This document shows, piece by piece, positions 50,471-61,826 of a stretch of DNA of 64,000 bases. Position 1 is the first letter of the stretch, and each line of letters begins with the position of its first letter. Origin of the DNA: Owenia fusiformis (Eukaryota > Annelida > Polychaeta > Sabellida > Oweniidae); NCBI GenBank assembly GCA_903813345.2, contig CAIIXF020000004.1, positions 11,321,196 to 11,385,195 on the forward strand, in the 5' to 3' direction. A program made the translations under genes and the position numbers. The notes below the pieces were generated by a model. It was given only the letters and a program-made list of their open reading frames with translations. It did no database searches and was not told where the DNA came from.

Positions 50471-50900
50471 TTTGAAACTTCACTTCAAACAAATGGCCTA
50501 AGTTATTTTTTGCTCTCAAGGATTAATCCAAGGGTTTTTCACTCCCAGAGGTTCACTGCTTGTAGTATGTATCCTCACTGTTCGGTGTGGTTATTTCATG
50601 GTTATCCTAGTTTAGTCATATTCGTCAAAATTACGGTCAAATAGTCCGCGAATGTACTCGCACTTCCAGTCCTCGATGAACTTTTAGCTGTTACTTCCAC
50701 CTCCCCACAATTCCAAGAAGTTGTTGTTTTAATTTATTTGCACTGTTTTCATTCAGTCTTGTTTTATTTCGTTCAAAGACACTCGGCAGAATTATAATTA
50801 GTATATTTAAAAATGTGCTTGTTTGTTCTAGACATTATCTGTAACGCAAACATAGCAGATTAGTGATTGATGAAGTGGGAGGAGAAATAATAGCCAATTA
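50471..50900 (-). promoter_or_regulatory. Presumed 5' UTR and promoter region of the GPC4/6-class glypican
   Basis: Inferred from position, directly upstream of the exon 1 ATG. The stretch 50560-50700 has more CpG than the surrounding AT-rich DNA, as is common near animal gene starts. I see no convincing TATA box or initiator and cannot place the transcription start, and an untranslated upstream exon is possible. Confidence 0.35.
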
Positions 50901-53189
50901 ACTTTATTGCCTCTATTTTAAAGAGCTCTTTCTCCTATCACCACTCTGTCAGGGTTTGAATTTTATTAGTAAACACAGAATATTCTGTTGTGTTGAAAGA
51001 ATCAACTTTCCAATTAATAACTAACAACTTTTAGATATGTGAATATATAATATGAATCCTTTTATGAATGAATTGTTTTTGGGTAGATCTTAAATTTTAA
51101 ATGTTTTACCTGAGAATCATTATAGAAACAGTATATTTATAAGAATTACTAAATCAATAGACCTTTCCAATAAATCCTGCCACCTTTTGGTGCATCGTTG
51201 AAGCTATATTGGCTCGGTTGTACTCTTTCTAAATTAGCAATATATGAAAGGCAGAATTAGATGTAGCAAGTATTTATCATTTGCTTCATCATGATCTTGA
51301 CGAAAAGTGTTTCAATTTTAGAATATTTTCACTGGTGACCCACTCGATTAAGCTGGAACCGTTTAGGTAACAAAATGTCAGAACGTCGAAGGTAGGATTT
51401 TTCTTTTTTCGTTGTAGGCAGAATTCCCACGACATTTTTATCACAAACGTGTATCAGTCATGTTTAAGAAAATGTACATATTTGCGAACAAATAGTCCAG
51501 AAGACAACGGAATCGTTGATTTAATTCCTCACTTAAGTTACATAAACGGTATTTCGAAAAACAGTTAAGATCTGCACTTTTAACCCCTACCATTTATCGT
51601 ACCTTTAAGTAATCTTAACTTAAAGGCCCACTATACTTAAATTTAGAAGAATAAAGAAAAAAATAATCATTGGAACATTGTTACTCACACACTCGCTCAA
51701 ATATGACACAAAGATTTATTTGTTTTAATTTTTAGCCAAGAAAAAAATAACTCACAAAGAAAAAACCATTTGAAGGTTAAATAAAGTGCATAATTGCTCT
51801 TGTTTAAAAGATGGTGAAACTTCAATAAAAATGAATGTATCATGTAATACAAACAACTTCGCCATCTTTCAATGGCATTGATAAAAACTTGATATATAAA
51901 GCCTGACAGGTGAAATTATATTTTGATAACTTATTGTAAGCTTTGATGTGGTCTGTTTGAGCTGTTATTGGTGTCAAATGAAAGATAAGGTTCTTGTCAA
52001 TATATTGGACATACTTTGAAATTTAAATGTAAGTCTTCATTTTGCCCAAAAATGTTGAAAATACGCAAATAAACAAATAAAGTTTCTGTTAATGACTGTG
52101 AATGTGAAGCAATCAGGTCTATCCTTTTTTTTCGCTCTAAATTTTTTTTTTTGTGTCTTCTAAATAAGGCACAATAAAAAATACAAGGCATTACCATGAC
52201 AAAATGGCACCACCTAATGCATGCAACTAGAACTTATAGATGATTTTGAAAAAATGTGGCCAATTTGAAGCAAATATCCTAGATGCAAGTAGAAATAATC
52301 TTGAATTATGTCATTAAAAATTCAACATTCAGATAAACTGATGTCATATTTGGAATATACATGTAAAATTACATCTCGAAATGTGGTTTTGAAAAGAGTT
52401 TATAAACTTTTAGTTTATAAAATTTGATTTTCTTTGAAAATGTGACTTCTAGGTCGGGGAGATTCCCTATAGACCCCATGTTGTAGAATCACAAAAAGTG
52501 AAATATGTGTTTGGCAGATAATATTTTCTTTTACTGGACATATTTTTTATTGTACATAAGGGTAATATGAAGTGAACCAGTAAAACTGATGGATATTCAA
52601 GTTAAAGGGAATTTTGTAATACCCTGCCATGTTATTTCCCCCGAATCAGCCACCTGGTGGCGAAACTGCTAACTACCTACTCGCATCTGAGTAATTGACT
52701 AAAGACCTTTAAGTTGTTAAGTTATTGGAAGTTGTAAGAATTTGTTACAGATGCTGGATGCTACTTTGTATTTTTTGCATTCAATGATTAGTTTAGTCGA
52801 GTTTAGAAATATATAATGCCATAATAGTCAATAAAAGATATATATGCTCTGAAAATTATGTCCAACAATAGTCGCAATGTCATCTTTTTGCTACATTTCC
52901 CCCCAAATTTCCCCCACTTAATTTCAGACCCTGACATATAAGTATACATACACATGTAAATATATGTTTTGTTTGTTATACAAATATAAATTAAACACAA
53001 CAAAACAATAATAATTGTTGTTCAATTTACACTTTATTTTGCAGTCGTACATAGACAGATAGAGTATATTATGTATGTGCGACGTGAGGCTTTAAGATAC
53101 AAATACATTACGTAATATATATATGTATGACATTAGGCTTTAAGCAAGCTGTAATCTACATGTTTACAAGAAATTATAACATTTAATGA

Positions 53190-53561
53190 TCAAACTATAT
53201 GAAAAAAGAAAAATAATGTATTATTGATACAAATGTTGGTGTATATTGTTCTCTTCGGTCCCTTGTTTTTATAACATTTTGGCAATCCAAACACTGTTTT
53301 GAACTTCTTAAAACATGATAAAACCCTTGTAAAATCTATATTGAACCTCAACAACATTGCATAAAATACACATAGTGAATCTAGTATCCCAGGCATATGT
53401 GCTCTATTCATGAAGGACTTTGCCTCAAATTTCTTCACTGAATTATAATCAAGGCATGGAAAGCCAAAAGTTACGTACATTGACACATTGATATAGGGAG
53501 AAAAATTATTCTTAGGCTTATTAAGGGTCAAGGTCAATTGTTCTATGATTTCCCAATACAA
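53190..53561 (-). other. Unrecognised open frame of 123 codons, probably not a gene
   Basis: Starts MYWEIIEQLTLTLNKPKNNF and is rich in Phe, Asn and Lys. It has no domain I recognise, no signal peptide and no clear splice sites. It lies in the intergenic region about 4.6 kb after the GPC3/5-class stop. It is long for such AT-rich DNA but within what chance could give over 64 kb. It could also lie in a long 3' UTR. Confidence 0.15.
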
Positions 53562-56222
53562 AATCTATTACGTTCAGACCCCCCCTCCCCTCACCCTCAA
53601 ATTTGTAACTGAATATTTTATTTTTTTTCAAATTCGAACCAACGTAGACTGACAAAATACATGTATACTGGCCACTTATCCACTCATAAACATAATCAAT
53701 TACGTTTGGGGTGAACTGTGATATTTTGACCCTTTTCCTTAGCCCAGAAGAAAACTACACAGATATTAAACATATTTTCACTTAGTACCCCAGATATTTA
53801 GGGTGACTGTAATACTTCTATTGGCATACTGTACAAAGCAATACTGCATGAAAGATGTAAATGACAACTCCACAGGTGTATAACAGCAACCATCTTTCGC
53901 AAATTACAAACCAAAGAAACCTTCCCCATCTCTACCTTCGTTAACATGGCTTCGATCGATCAAAGTGAGGAACGAGCGTGTGAAGATGCCCCATATGAGC
54001 CAGCTTCATATCTTGATCGTAAACATATGTAAGCTTCTCATTTTGCCACAAGATGGCGCTATTAGTGTACCAGTTACGAGCTGTTAATACTTCATCGGAA
54101 ATTCAGAAAGTTAACTCTACAAGGTAATTTTGACCAGGACAATGCACAGACCAACAATAAAGCTCAATTAATGGGTCCCCTCCTGTCAATTATATGGGCC
54201 TTTATCTTATTGACAATATATTCCTGGGTATGTGCATTACACTGACAAGCACAACAGTTGGTACCATACAAATGAAACCAATATGATCTTAGTCAGATTG
54301 GCTTTAATCACAAGTAATGGTTGAAGATAAATATATTAGGAGTTAGGGGGTTAATTCTAGTGGGAAGAGGGTTAATCGAAGTTGGTGCAATGAGGGTTAA
54401 ATAGTGCCTAAGAGGGAAAAGCTATTAATAAATATTTTTCATACATATATCAGATTGACACATCTAGTTCTACTTATACATGAATTTGTACGAATGGAAT
54501 ATGTTATATAAATCACTATATAATTATGGACAATGTACATTGTATACATGTATAAATATTTCACAAAAATGGATTGTGAAATACCTAACTGTATGTCATT
54601 CTTTCACATCAATTGCCTAACTGTAATCATTGCTTCACAAGTTTCAGTTTTACTTCCAGAATTGGAAATTATACTGTACTCTTCTTCAGTAGACTTCAAC
54701 AATTGTAACTTTCAAAACATTTTCAAATCACAACTTCTAAAAGGAGTAAAGATAACTGTACTTTTACACAAACATTGGAGCTATTGCACAATTTACTTTT
54801 GAAACGAAATTACACTTTATCATCTAAATTCGGTCAAATTTACTTGAATATAACATCTAACATGACTATTAAAAAAAAAAAAAATCACGGGTCATTAAAA
54901 TGAGTGATAACTAAAACCTGGATTTTCCTAAAACTGGTAATTTTGATCAAACTTAAAATAAATCCTATTTCAGTACCACAACTGTTAAAATCTAGTAAAT
55001 CAATAGCTAAAAAATTACAATATTTCCTTTATATTTTTGGTGTTGTTTTTCTCCATCAACTGCTTAGCATAGAGACACAATATATTTACAACTACAACAC
55101 TCTGTACAATTATTCACAAATTCATACATCACCGACAGACGATATATCAAATAGGGCATGTATTATGTAGAGGCTTGTTGTTATAACATCAGAAAAGGGT
55201 AACCATTCTGTGAAATTTTAATCAAATAATGTGAGAAACTGTGTTTTTTGAATATTTCTAAAATCCATTGAGTTATGAGTTAATCCATTAAGTCATGAGT
55301 TAATCCATTTCAGCTTCTGATTAAATTTGAAAAAATGAGTGTTACTCACATGCCCAATAATGATTATAAAACTAGAATTACATTTTTCAAACTTGACCTT
55401 AATATGCCCTTATTAATATTTATCTGTAGGTAGCTCAAAGTGGAATTTTTCTATGAAAACTAAAAGAAAAAATGAATCTCAGGCGGAATAATGGCGCTCA
55501 TGAATAGCCATTTTTAATTCTTAAGAAATTTGGAATTACAAGACATTTCCACTTTAAGCAATGTATTTACACAAATGGGGGTTATTCAATAACTAATTTC
55601 AAGTTCAGCTTTTATATTTCCTCCTTAATTTACTTAAATATTAAGTTACTGAACATCCTCAAATTGTGTCTTTTGTTGGAGTGTTCAAAAACTTTTATCA
55701 CAGTACTGCATTAGTGTATAGGTAGATTAGTGATATTTTTGAACACTCCACAAACCAACTCACAAGTTAGACTAACATAAATGAAAGCAGGTCATATAGA
55801 AAATATCAAATCCTCAAAACATATTTCACAGATGTGTGCAAAAGGAATTGATGACTTCTACACATTCTAAAGTATTGCAAAATATCATCTGACGTTCAGG
55901 TAACCCTTGCAAAAATGGTCTAGTGTCAGATTTCACATTTTTGTAAGGATTATTAAACTGAAGTCACTTCATTGGATAAACTTACATGAATATATATAAT
56001 ATATATAATTGTATAATTAATATATAATAAAAATGTATATACAAGACATCCCAAACATCATTTGGCCTGCCATCTTTTATCATAGATGAAAACCAGTCTG
56101 GCTTTTTTCAAATTGCTTAAATCCCATTCCACATTTATTTTCAAGTTACAAAAAATAAACAGAAGCACCGAATGAATGATGACATAACCATTTGTTACTA
56201 TAGTACTTAGACATAACATTAT

Positions 56223-56264
56223 GTTGCTATGGTAACTATACATAGCTTGTGTTGCCATAGTAAC
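56223..56264. promoter_or_regulatory. Pair of X-box-like motifs (possible RFX sites)
   Basis: GTTGCTATGGTAAC (56223-56236) and GTTGCCATAGTAAC (56251-56264). The second fits the RFX X-box consensus GTNRCC-N(0-3)-RGYAAC exactly and the first differs by one base. Similar words occur in repeats elsewhere (23540, 57580), so this may be repeat sequence and not a working site. Confidence 0.3.
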
Positions 56265-56940
56265 TAAGACAAAATTGAACTATTGAACTAAACCTGTGAT
56301 CAGTATTGTCAAACCGCATATGAGTATTTAACATGGAAAATATAAATGAAATAAAAATAAAATAAACAAAAATAGAATCTTAAAAGTAAATGAAACGGCA
56401 GCCAAATTGGTTTCCCTTCACTTTATCGTTGTGCCCATTTAAAGTTGAATATCAATATATACATAATAATATATTTCAGATTTCAGCATGATGCCGTACA
56501 TGTTTGATTTCAGTCATTCTACATAAATATCAAGGGGGAACAAAAACTTCTTTTTAAATTCACGAAATCAAGACAAGTATAGATTAAAGTGTTTCAGTCC
56601 TTAAAACGTTCCTGTCATTGAACTAAAATAACAGCGAGAAATAGAGCAGGGGGTGGAGATCTTACCCCTACACCTATATTTTCAGACACACTTTAGTTAC
56701 ACCGATTTCAAATTGACAAACCTTTGCGTCATACTTCCCGACAAATTTGTCATTAGACACAATATATAAAAGAACCTGAATGGAATATATAGCCCCTCGA
56801 CACAAATTCTCTCCAGCAAGTCGGACGTTTTCAAATAAGACTATATTTATCAGATTATGTAAATATTTTCCTTCGTTTATTATGTCATTTAGAACTGCAC
56901 AATCTCAATCCATTTCTGTACAACAAACATCTTTCATTGT

Positions 56941-57205
56941 ATGTACCTTGTACAATATACGTGTACCATTGTATATACAAGATACAATACCCATGTACCA
57001 TTGTATATACCATATACAATATACATGTACCAGTGTATATACCATATACAATATACATGTACCATTGTATATACCATATACAATATACATGTACCATTGT
57101 ATATACCATATACAATTTCCATGTACCATTGTATATACCATATACAATATACATGTACCATTGTATATACCATATACAATTTCCATGTACCATTGTATGT
57201 ACCAT
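56941..57205. repeat. 32-bp palindrome-rich minisatellite (about 8 units)
   Basis: Units of CATGTACCATTGTATATACC followed by ATATACAATATA. Each unit contains self-complementary pieces (GTATATAC, TGTATA/TATACA), so several frames on both strands are open for 93-175 codons. These are artefacts of the repeat. It lies in the intergenic region, about 1 kb past the GPC3/5-class stop codon. Confidence 0.95.
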
Positions 57206-57394
57206 TTTCATTCTTTACATGTATCTTTGATTGGGAGAAGTATCCTACTAATTGGATGCAAAACAATGAATCAAATAAAATCAAATAATCTAAATTGTTT
57301 AATATAATTTTGAACAAAATTATTTGTCAACAACATATATATCAGTTGAAAGCTGACATACTAATCAAATGTTAGGATACTTTCCCCGAACACA

Positions 57395-57610
57395 TTATTC
57401 CTAGTTACTTGTCTAGTAACAGGTTCCCTAGTTACATGTATGATCTAGTTTCATGTTTCTGAGTTAAATACATGTCATAGTTACATGTCACCAAGCTACA
57501 CATTTACCTTAGTTACATGTGTGTAAATGTACCAGATAATGTATCACTTAGTTACATGTATACCCTAGTTTCACATTGCTATAGTAACATGTATCCTCAC
57601 CCTAATTACA
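57395..57610. repeat. Cluster of degenerate 'agttacatgta' words
   Basis: CTAGTTACATGTA and close variants recur about eight times at irregular spacing. It may be an old minisatellite and lies within a few hundred bases of the GPC3/5-class candidate poly(A) signals. Confidence 0.6.
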
Positions 57611-57914
57611 AGCTTTCTTGTTTAGTTGAACTATGTCTCTCTGTACAGCCGTGTACTGTAAGCACACATTCGCACTACTAACTCGACTCTGTATTTCACA
57701 TATGTATCCTCATTTGTCACACATCTCTGCTTGTGTGTCTATGCTGACACATAGTTCTGTTACATCTGTCCTTGTTTGACACACATTTCTATCACATGCG
57801 TCTTCTGTTTTTATGTAGTTAATCAGTTCTAACAACATGCAGTGCACCTTTGGTGTGTAATATATATTTTGACCATAATCCACTAGCATCAGCGCAGTAA
57901 CTCATATCTTATCA

Positions 57915-57987
57915 TTTATTATCCAGAGGAAATTTTAAATCCGGTAGAAACAAATCTTTGTACATCAACTTCTATCAAACTTTTATT
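57915..57987 (-). promoter_or_regulatory. Candidate polyadenylation signals of the GPC3/5-class glypican
   Basis: Two AATAAA hexamers on the minus strand, at 57987-57982 and 57920-57915, lie about 200 and 270 nt after the stop codon. They are the first AATAAA motifs I find downstream. AT-rich DNA produces such hexamers by chance, so use is unproven and the 3' UTR could be much longer. Confidence 0.3.
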
Positions 57988-58190
57988 TTGGATTTTTACT
58001 CCAGCTCTATATCTTTTCATCCTTCGCACATATCCATTAAGTTGCTTTAGTATTTGTTGCTTTGGTGACTATTGATGTCATGGCAACCAACATTATACAC
58101 TTTATGATATATTTTTCCACTATTTTACATATATGGTATACATCCGATTTGTAAAGATACACTAACTCATGTGCTGTTGTGACCTTCTAG

Positions 58191-58339
58191 CTACATTAAT
58201 AAGGTTGTTGCTAAGGTGATCATGGTTGCTATGGTGATGGAGAAAACACTGTGTATAGAAACGGATTGGGAAGGTTGTGTCGGCACAGGCTTCCTTGTAG
58301 GACGTCTGTTAATATCCTCTTCAAAAGAAATATCTGTAT
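58191..58339 (-). CDS. Glypican (GPC3/5 class), last exon: GPI-anchor signal and stop
   Basis: The terminal coding exon. The acceptor TTTTCTTTCAG ends at 58340. The first two bases complete an Asn codon with the A left by the penultimate exon, then 48 codons and TAG at 58193-58191. The peptide runs TDISFEEDINRRPTRKPVPT, then a Ser/Gln spacer (QPSQSVSIHS), then a hydrophobic C-terminus VFSITIATMITLATTLLM with no charged residue after it. This is what a GPI-anchor addition signal looks like: small residues around the Ser-rich spacer as candidate attachment site, then a hydrophobic tail that is removed. Family knowledge says all glypicans are GPI-anchored, so this exon closes the gene coherently. 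Reading through the acceptor gives a longer false open frame upstream. Confidence 0.9.
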
Positions 58340-59074
58340 CTGAAAGAAAATGAAAAGCTCATTAAAAATAAGATACAATGAAGAGCATCGCATCTTCATA
58401 AATACTAATAACGTAGATGAAAGATAATAAATCATTTAAGGGTAGGCTTCTTAAACAATTTTATTGATTAATAATTTCACAAATTCTGATTGATTGAGTA
58501 TTTTATTCCTTCATCCAAAAATAGAGGGCAGCACCAACATAACCATCTTTATTCCCAAAGCATGACACACCACATGCAATTTCTATAAAAAACAGAGTTC
58601 CTAAAGATAATTAGCGTTGTTAATTCTGTATAAATGCAAAGTTTGTCTAGAAAACCACAGGGAAAACTGAATGATGTCTCTCTCAGAATCTATACTCTAC
58701 ATTAGTCCTTCAGCGTAAAGAACTTATTCAAATATTTGCATTTAGAATACGACTCTGTCAAAAAATGTTCTGTTCTGTATCCAAAAATGCATTGAACAAA
58801 ATCAATAATTATTACTAAAATTTGTTAAATTTAGATTGCTAATGTCATGCCTATTATCATTATTTCATGCTTTTTCGTCTCAATATTTTGTTTAAAAATG
58901 ACCATCAATACCATCATGAAATTGATGGGTATAACTCTAAGGGATTTGTTATATGTCCTGAAAAGGACAATAATTTACGCTAGGAAAGATAATCAATAGG
59001 AATAGAGACAAAACAGTCTAGTTGAGCAAAGACACTCTCTGATTCAATTATAAACACAAAACTCCAAACATGAT

Positions 59075-59243
59075 ATGACAACATTTAAAACTCAAAATAG
59101 AGTGGAAAAGAGAGAAATCAGTGAGAAATAAAGTAAACAGACATGTAGCTAACACTCTAAATTGTATAGAAATGCAAGAAAATCAGGGAGTTCATTCAAA
59201 TTTTAGAGAGAAATTGAGTGAAATATGCATGAGCAGACAGACA
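59075..59243 (+). repeat. Solo arm of the long-TIR family
   Basis: A complete, well-conserved forward arm in the last intron of the GPC3/5-class glypican, ending GCATGAGCAGACAGACATTT. Confidence 0.87.
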
Positions 59244-59544
59244 TTTTGAACAGGGAGTAATGTCTAACAATCAGGGCAATACTCAAAGATTTTCACAAGA
59301 ATTAAGATGAGCGCATCATGTTCAATAATTACAGCCAGTTAGTCACTACACATACAATGGTTAACAAAACCGGTGTTTTTAAACAAATAGATGTTGAGAA
59401 AACGGCGTTTGAAGATAATCTTTGGCTTGTTATTCTTTGTGGTGTATCAATTTAGTAAAAACACAAGCATGTGCTGCCTTTGTGGTCTTTTATGACTCAG
59501 ACTCTAAATATGGGCCTTACACAGGGTGACACAGAAGTACAACC

Positions 59545-59690
59545 TCAGGCCCATAGCCAGGGGGGGAAGTTCTTTCAAAAGTATGCAGTTTTTCACCATT
59601 TTGAGCACTTTTCAAGTGATTTTAGCCATATTTGGGCCAAAATTGTCAAATGTGAACCCCCCCTGAAAATCTTTGAAAACTTATTTATTT
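59545..59690. repeat. Short repeat shared with 2745-2820
   Basis: 'tttgggccaaaattgtcaaa' with flanking similarity recurs at 2745-2820 as 'tttgggccaaatttgtcaaa'. The open frame across it looks accidental. Confidence 0.5.
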
Positions 59691-60540
59691 ATTATGCAGA
59701 GATTAAAAAAAATATAGAGATTAAATTAATGTCAGTTTTGATTGGCTATGAGTAAAATAAAATAATGTCTGACTGTAAGAAAGATCAGATCTGGGAGAGG
59801 GCAAAAACCAGCAATAGATAATGTTAGCTTTAAAAATGAACAGGTTATTTTGGCTCTAGTAAAACATGAGAAAGCAAGCGAGTTGTATGTCACTTTTTGT
59901 TGTGGTATGTGGGAGGGGAGGGATCAATCCTGAAAATGTTACAGTATGTTGCTTGTTTCTATTACTTAAGACTCTGATATTAACAGTTGAAGTAATAAAG
60001 CCATTTTAATATTCCATCTTGCTTTTTCACATAGTAAGGAGTCCTTACATTTACATTCTAGAAAAATATGATAATTACATTATTTCTTTTTTTTATAGTA
60101 GGTTATTGTTTTTAATATTGAAATTAACAATTATCACTGCCAGGGAGTCTCAAAACTAAAATGTTATTGAAACAGCATAGACAAAACAAAATGCCCACAT
60201 AGAAATATGACATTCCGCATTAATATTTGCTAATTGAAAACAAACATCTAACTGATAAATTGATGGAAAAACTTTATTTTGGAGGTTTGCTAGACAGAAG
60301 GGATATTGCCTTGTCTTATTATTGTCAATCGTTCATAATTATGTTATCATACAATGATATATTATGTTTGATGAGTACGACTACCATCCCATATTTAATA
60401 CTGATGAACAATTTCCAATTACGGGTCAACCTGCCCATAAAGGGCAGTTGCGGGATTTAAAGTACATTCTTAATTGGGAAATAAGGTTTTGATAAAATCG
60501 TAATGGAAAGTGCAATCACCAACGACTTAAAAATACGAAC

Positions 60541-60572
60541 AAGTATTGTAGTGTAGTGTAGTGTAGTGTAGT
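60541..60572. repeat. (TAGTG)n short tandem repeat
   Basis: GTAGTGTAGTGTAGTGTAG is a five-base unit repeated about five times. Confidence 0.85.
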
Positions 60573-60789
60573 TTTGTACAATATATTCATTTTGTAATGA
60601 CTAATATGTCAGGTCATGACATCTAGAGTCAATAAAAGATATATATATATATTGTATAAGAATGTTTAAAGAATTGACAAGATTGTATCGATCATATCAA
60701 TTTCAAATTTTGAAGAAATAAGTAAAAATGAAAATAATGTTACAATAACAATATGATACAATAAAATTATAATACAATAAAACACTTAC

Positions 60790-61075
60790 TGGAGTCTTTG
60801 TTATGAATATTCTTGTTTCTGTTATGTTTGTTATGTTTCCTATCTGGCGTATATCTGACTCCCCCGTTTATGCCATCATTTATATTCCCGTCTCCGCTTC
60901 CGCTACCAGACTGAGCGCCAAATTCTTCATCATCTATGTACGTCTCATGATTTTTACCGCCGCGTCCACCATATTTGTAGCCACGATCGCCGCTGCCTTC
61001 ATCATTGTCTTCATACTTATTTGACACCCATTGGTCACCCTGCATCTTCTCAACTGGGAGTTTCTTCGCCAAATT
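60790..61075 (-). CDS. Glypican (GPC3/5 class), penultimate exon: glycosaminoglycan attachment region
   Basis: An exon of 286 nt (95 codons + 1). The acceptor CGTTTGTAG ends at 61076 and the donor GTAAGTG starts at 60789. It starts NLAKKLPVEKMQGDQW. Two acidic Ser-Gly sites follow: DNDEGSGDRG (about residues 23-32 of the exon) and DDEEFGAQSGSGSGDG (about 48-63). Consecutive SG dipeptides beside acidic residues are the classic heparan sulfate attachment signal. After this comes a very basic Asn/His/Lys-rich stretch, RKHNKHNRNKNIHNK (79-93), which I do not know from vertebrate glypicans. No Cys is present, unlike GPC3 and GPC5, which have a few here. A plus-strand open frame at 60803-61024 is only its antisense shadow. 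Confidence 0.92.
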
Positions 61076-61463
61076 CTACAAACGAAATTGTACGAATTCA
61101 GGGTTTGATGCTAGACTATGACATCAATAGTGATGGAATATTATTGCTTCATTTTGGTTGATAATGCCAAGGGATAAATACAGGAGGAGAACAAAATACA
61201 GGTAGATAAGGAACAAGACACACCGTTATAAATATTGCACATTAAAGAGCAAAATGGCTGCCATGTAAATTACCCAGCATGCCCAAAACTTAACCAGATC
61301 TTGGAACTAGTCCGCTCTTTAATCCATAAAAGTTACAGATATCAAGCGGAATTCGATGATTTGATCATTTGTGGCACCCCCACCTTCCCACCCGGACGAG
61401 ATGACGACAATGTGACATTTCTTAAAAGTGCGATAAAAATATACAGGTAGAAAAAAATCATAC

Positions 61464-61590
61464 CTTTATGACATGTTCTAGTTTATCTCCAAGGTTCATA
61501 ATAGCTGTATAACGTCCTTTAAACACTGGCATCTCGGGATTGTGGGTAAGTTGCGCCTCCATTGTATACTCTGTAACATTCTTGTGGTAC
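61464..61590 (-). CDS. Glypican (GPC3/5 class), third-from-last exon: end of core domain
   Basis: An internal exon of 127 nt (1 + 42 codons). The acceptor TTTCCAG ends at 61591 and the donor GTATGA starts at 61463. The peptide begins YHKNVTEYTMEAQLTHNPEM, including the N-glycosylation sequon NVT, and ends NLGDKLEHVIK. Vertebrate GPC3 and GPC5 have a comparable 'N-P/L-E-x-x-x-K-G ... IIDKLKH' segment, whereas the GPC1/2/4/6 class has a longer 'RQIMALRVMTSKLKNAY' version. That is the main basis for assigning the GPC3/5 class. In folded glypicans this stretch packs as the last helix before the linker to the membrane. The exon ends in phase 0 and joins directly to AATTTGGCG of the next exon across a 388-bp intron. 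Confidence 0.9.
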
Positions 61591-61695
61591 CTGGAAATAC
61601 AAAGAAGGTAAAGGGTTATTACAGATAATTATTATAGATAAGTTGAAATATAGAATAATATAGAACAAGTTGTACAGTACATCAGTAAAAATATA

Positions 61696-61772
61696 CAGGG
61701 TGCCCATGAAATCTCTTAACAATTACAATACAAAGTCTGTCTAAAGTGTAGAGATACTTAATGTACACCCTG
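61696..61772. mobile_element. Micro-MITE, 77 bp, copy 2
   Basis: Starts CAGGGTGCCCATGAAATC and ends ATGTACACCCTG, with TA on both sides (61694-61695 and 61773-61774). Mariner-like ends, no coding capacity. Confidence 0.85.
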
Positions 61773-61826
61773 TATATCTTCCAGAGAAAGAATTATGAGT
61801 TATGCAATCATGCATGGAAAGAAATA

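Larger units (their letters stand above)
50901..57914. other. Intergenic region between the two glypican genes
   Basis: About 7 kb of AT-rich DNA. It holds the palindromic 32-bp minisatellite at 56941-57205, a run of degenerate 'agttacatgta' words at 57395-57610, a pair of X-box-like motifs at 56223-56264 and an unrecognised minus-strand open frame of 123 codons at 53190-53561. The dispersed arm repeat, frequent elsewhere, is absent here. Nothing else is supportable. Confidence 0.6.
58340..60789 (-). other. Last intron of the GPC3/5-class glypican (about 2.45 kb)
   Basis: Bounded by matching phase-1 splice sites. It contains one full forward repeat arm (59075-59240), a fragment at 59545-59690 resembling the sequence at 2745-2820, and a short (TAGTG)n run at 60541-60570. 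The rest is unique-looking AT-rich sequence. Confidence 0.8.

Noticed and set aside
56780-57317. Open frames of 93-175 codons on both strands, rich in Tyr, Ile and Cys
   Set aside because: They come from the palindromic 32-bp minisatellite; multiple frames on both strands are open at once.
60803-61024. Plus-strand open frame of 73 codons
   Set aside because: It is the antisense of the glypican attachment exon.
61235-61450. Plus-strand open frame MHIKEQNGCHVNYPACPKLN...
   Set aside because: It lies in the 388-bp intron between two minus-strand glypican exons, with no homology and no splice support.
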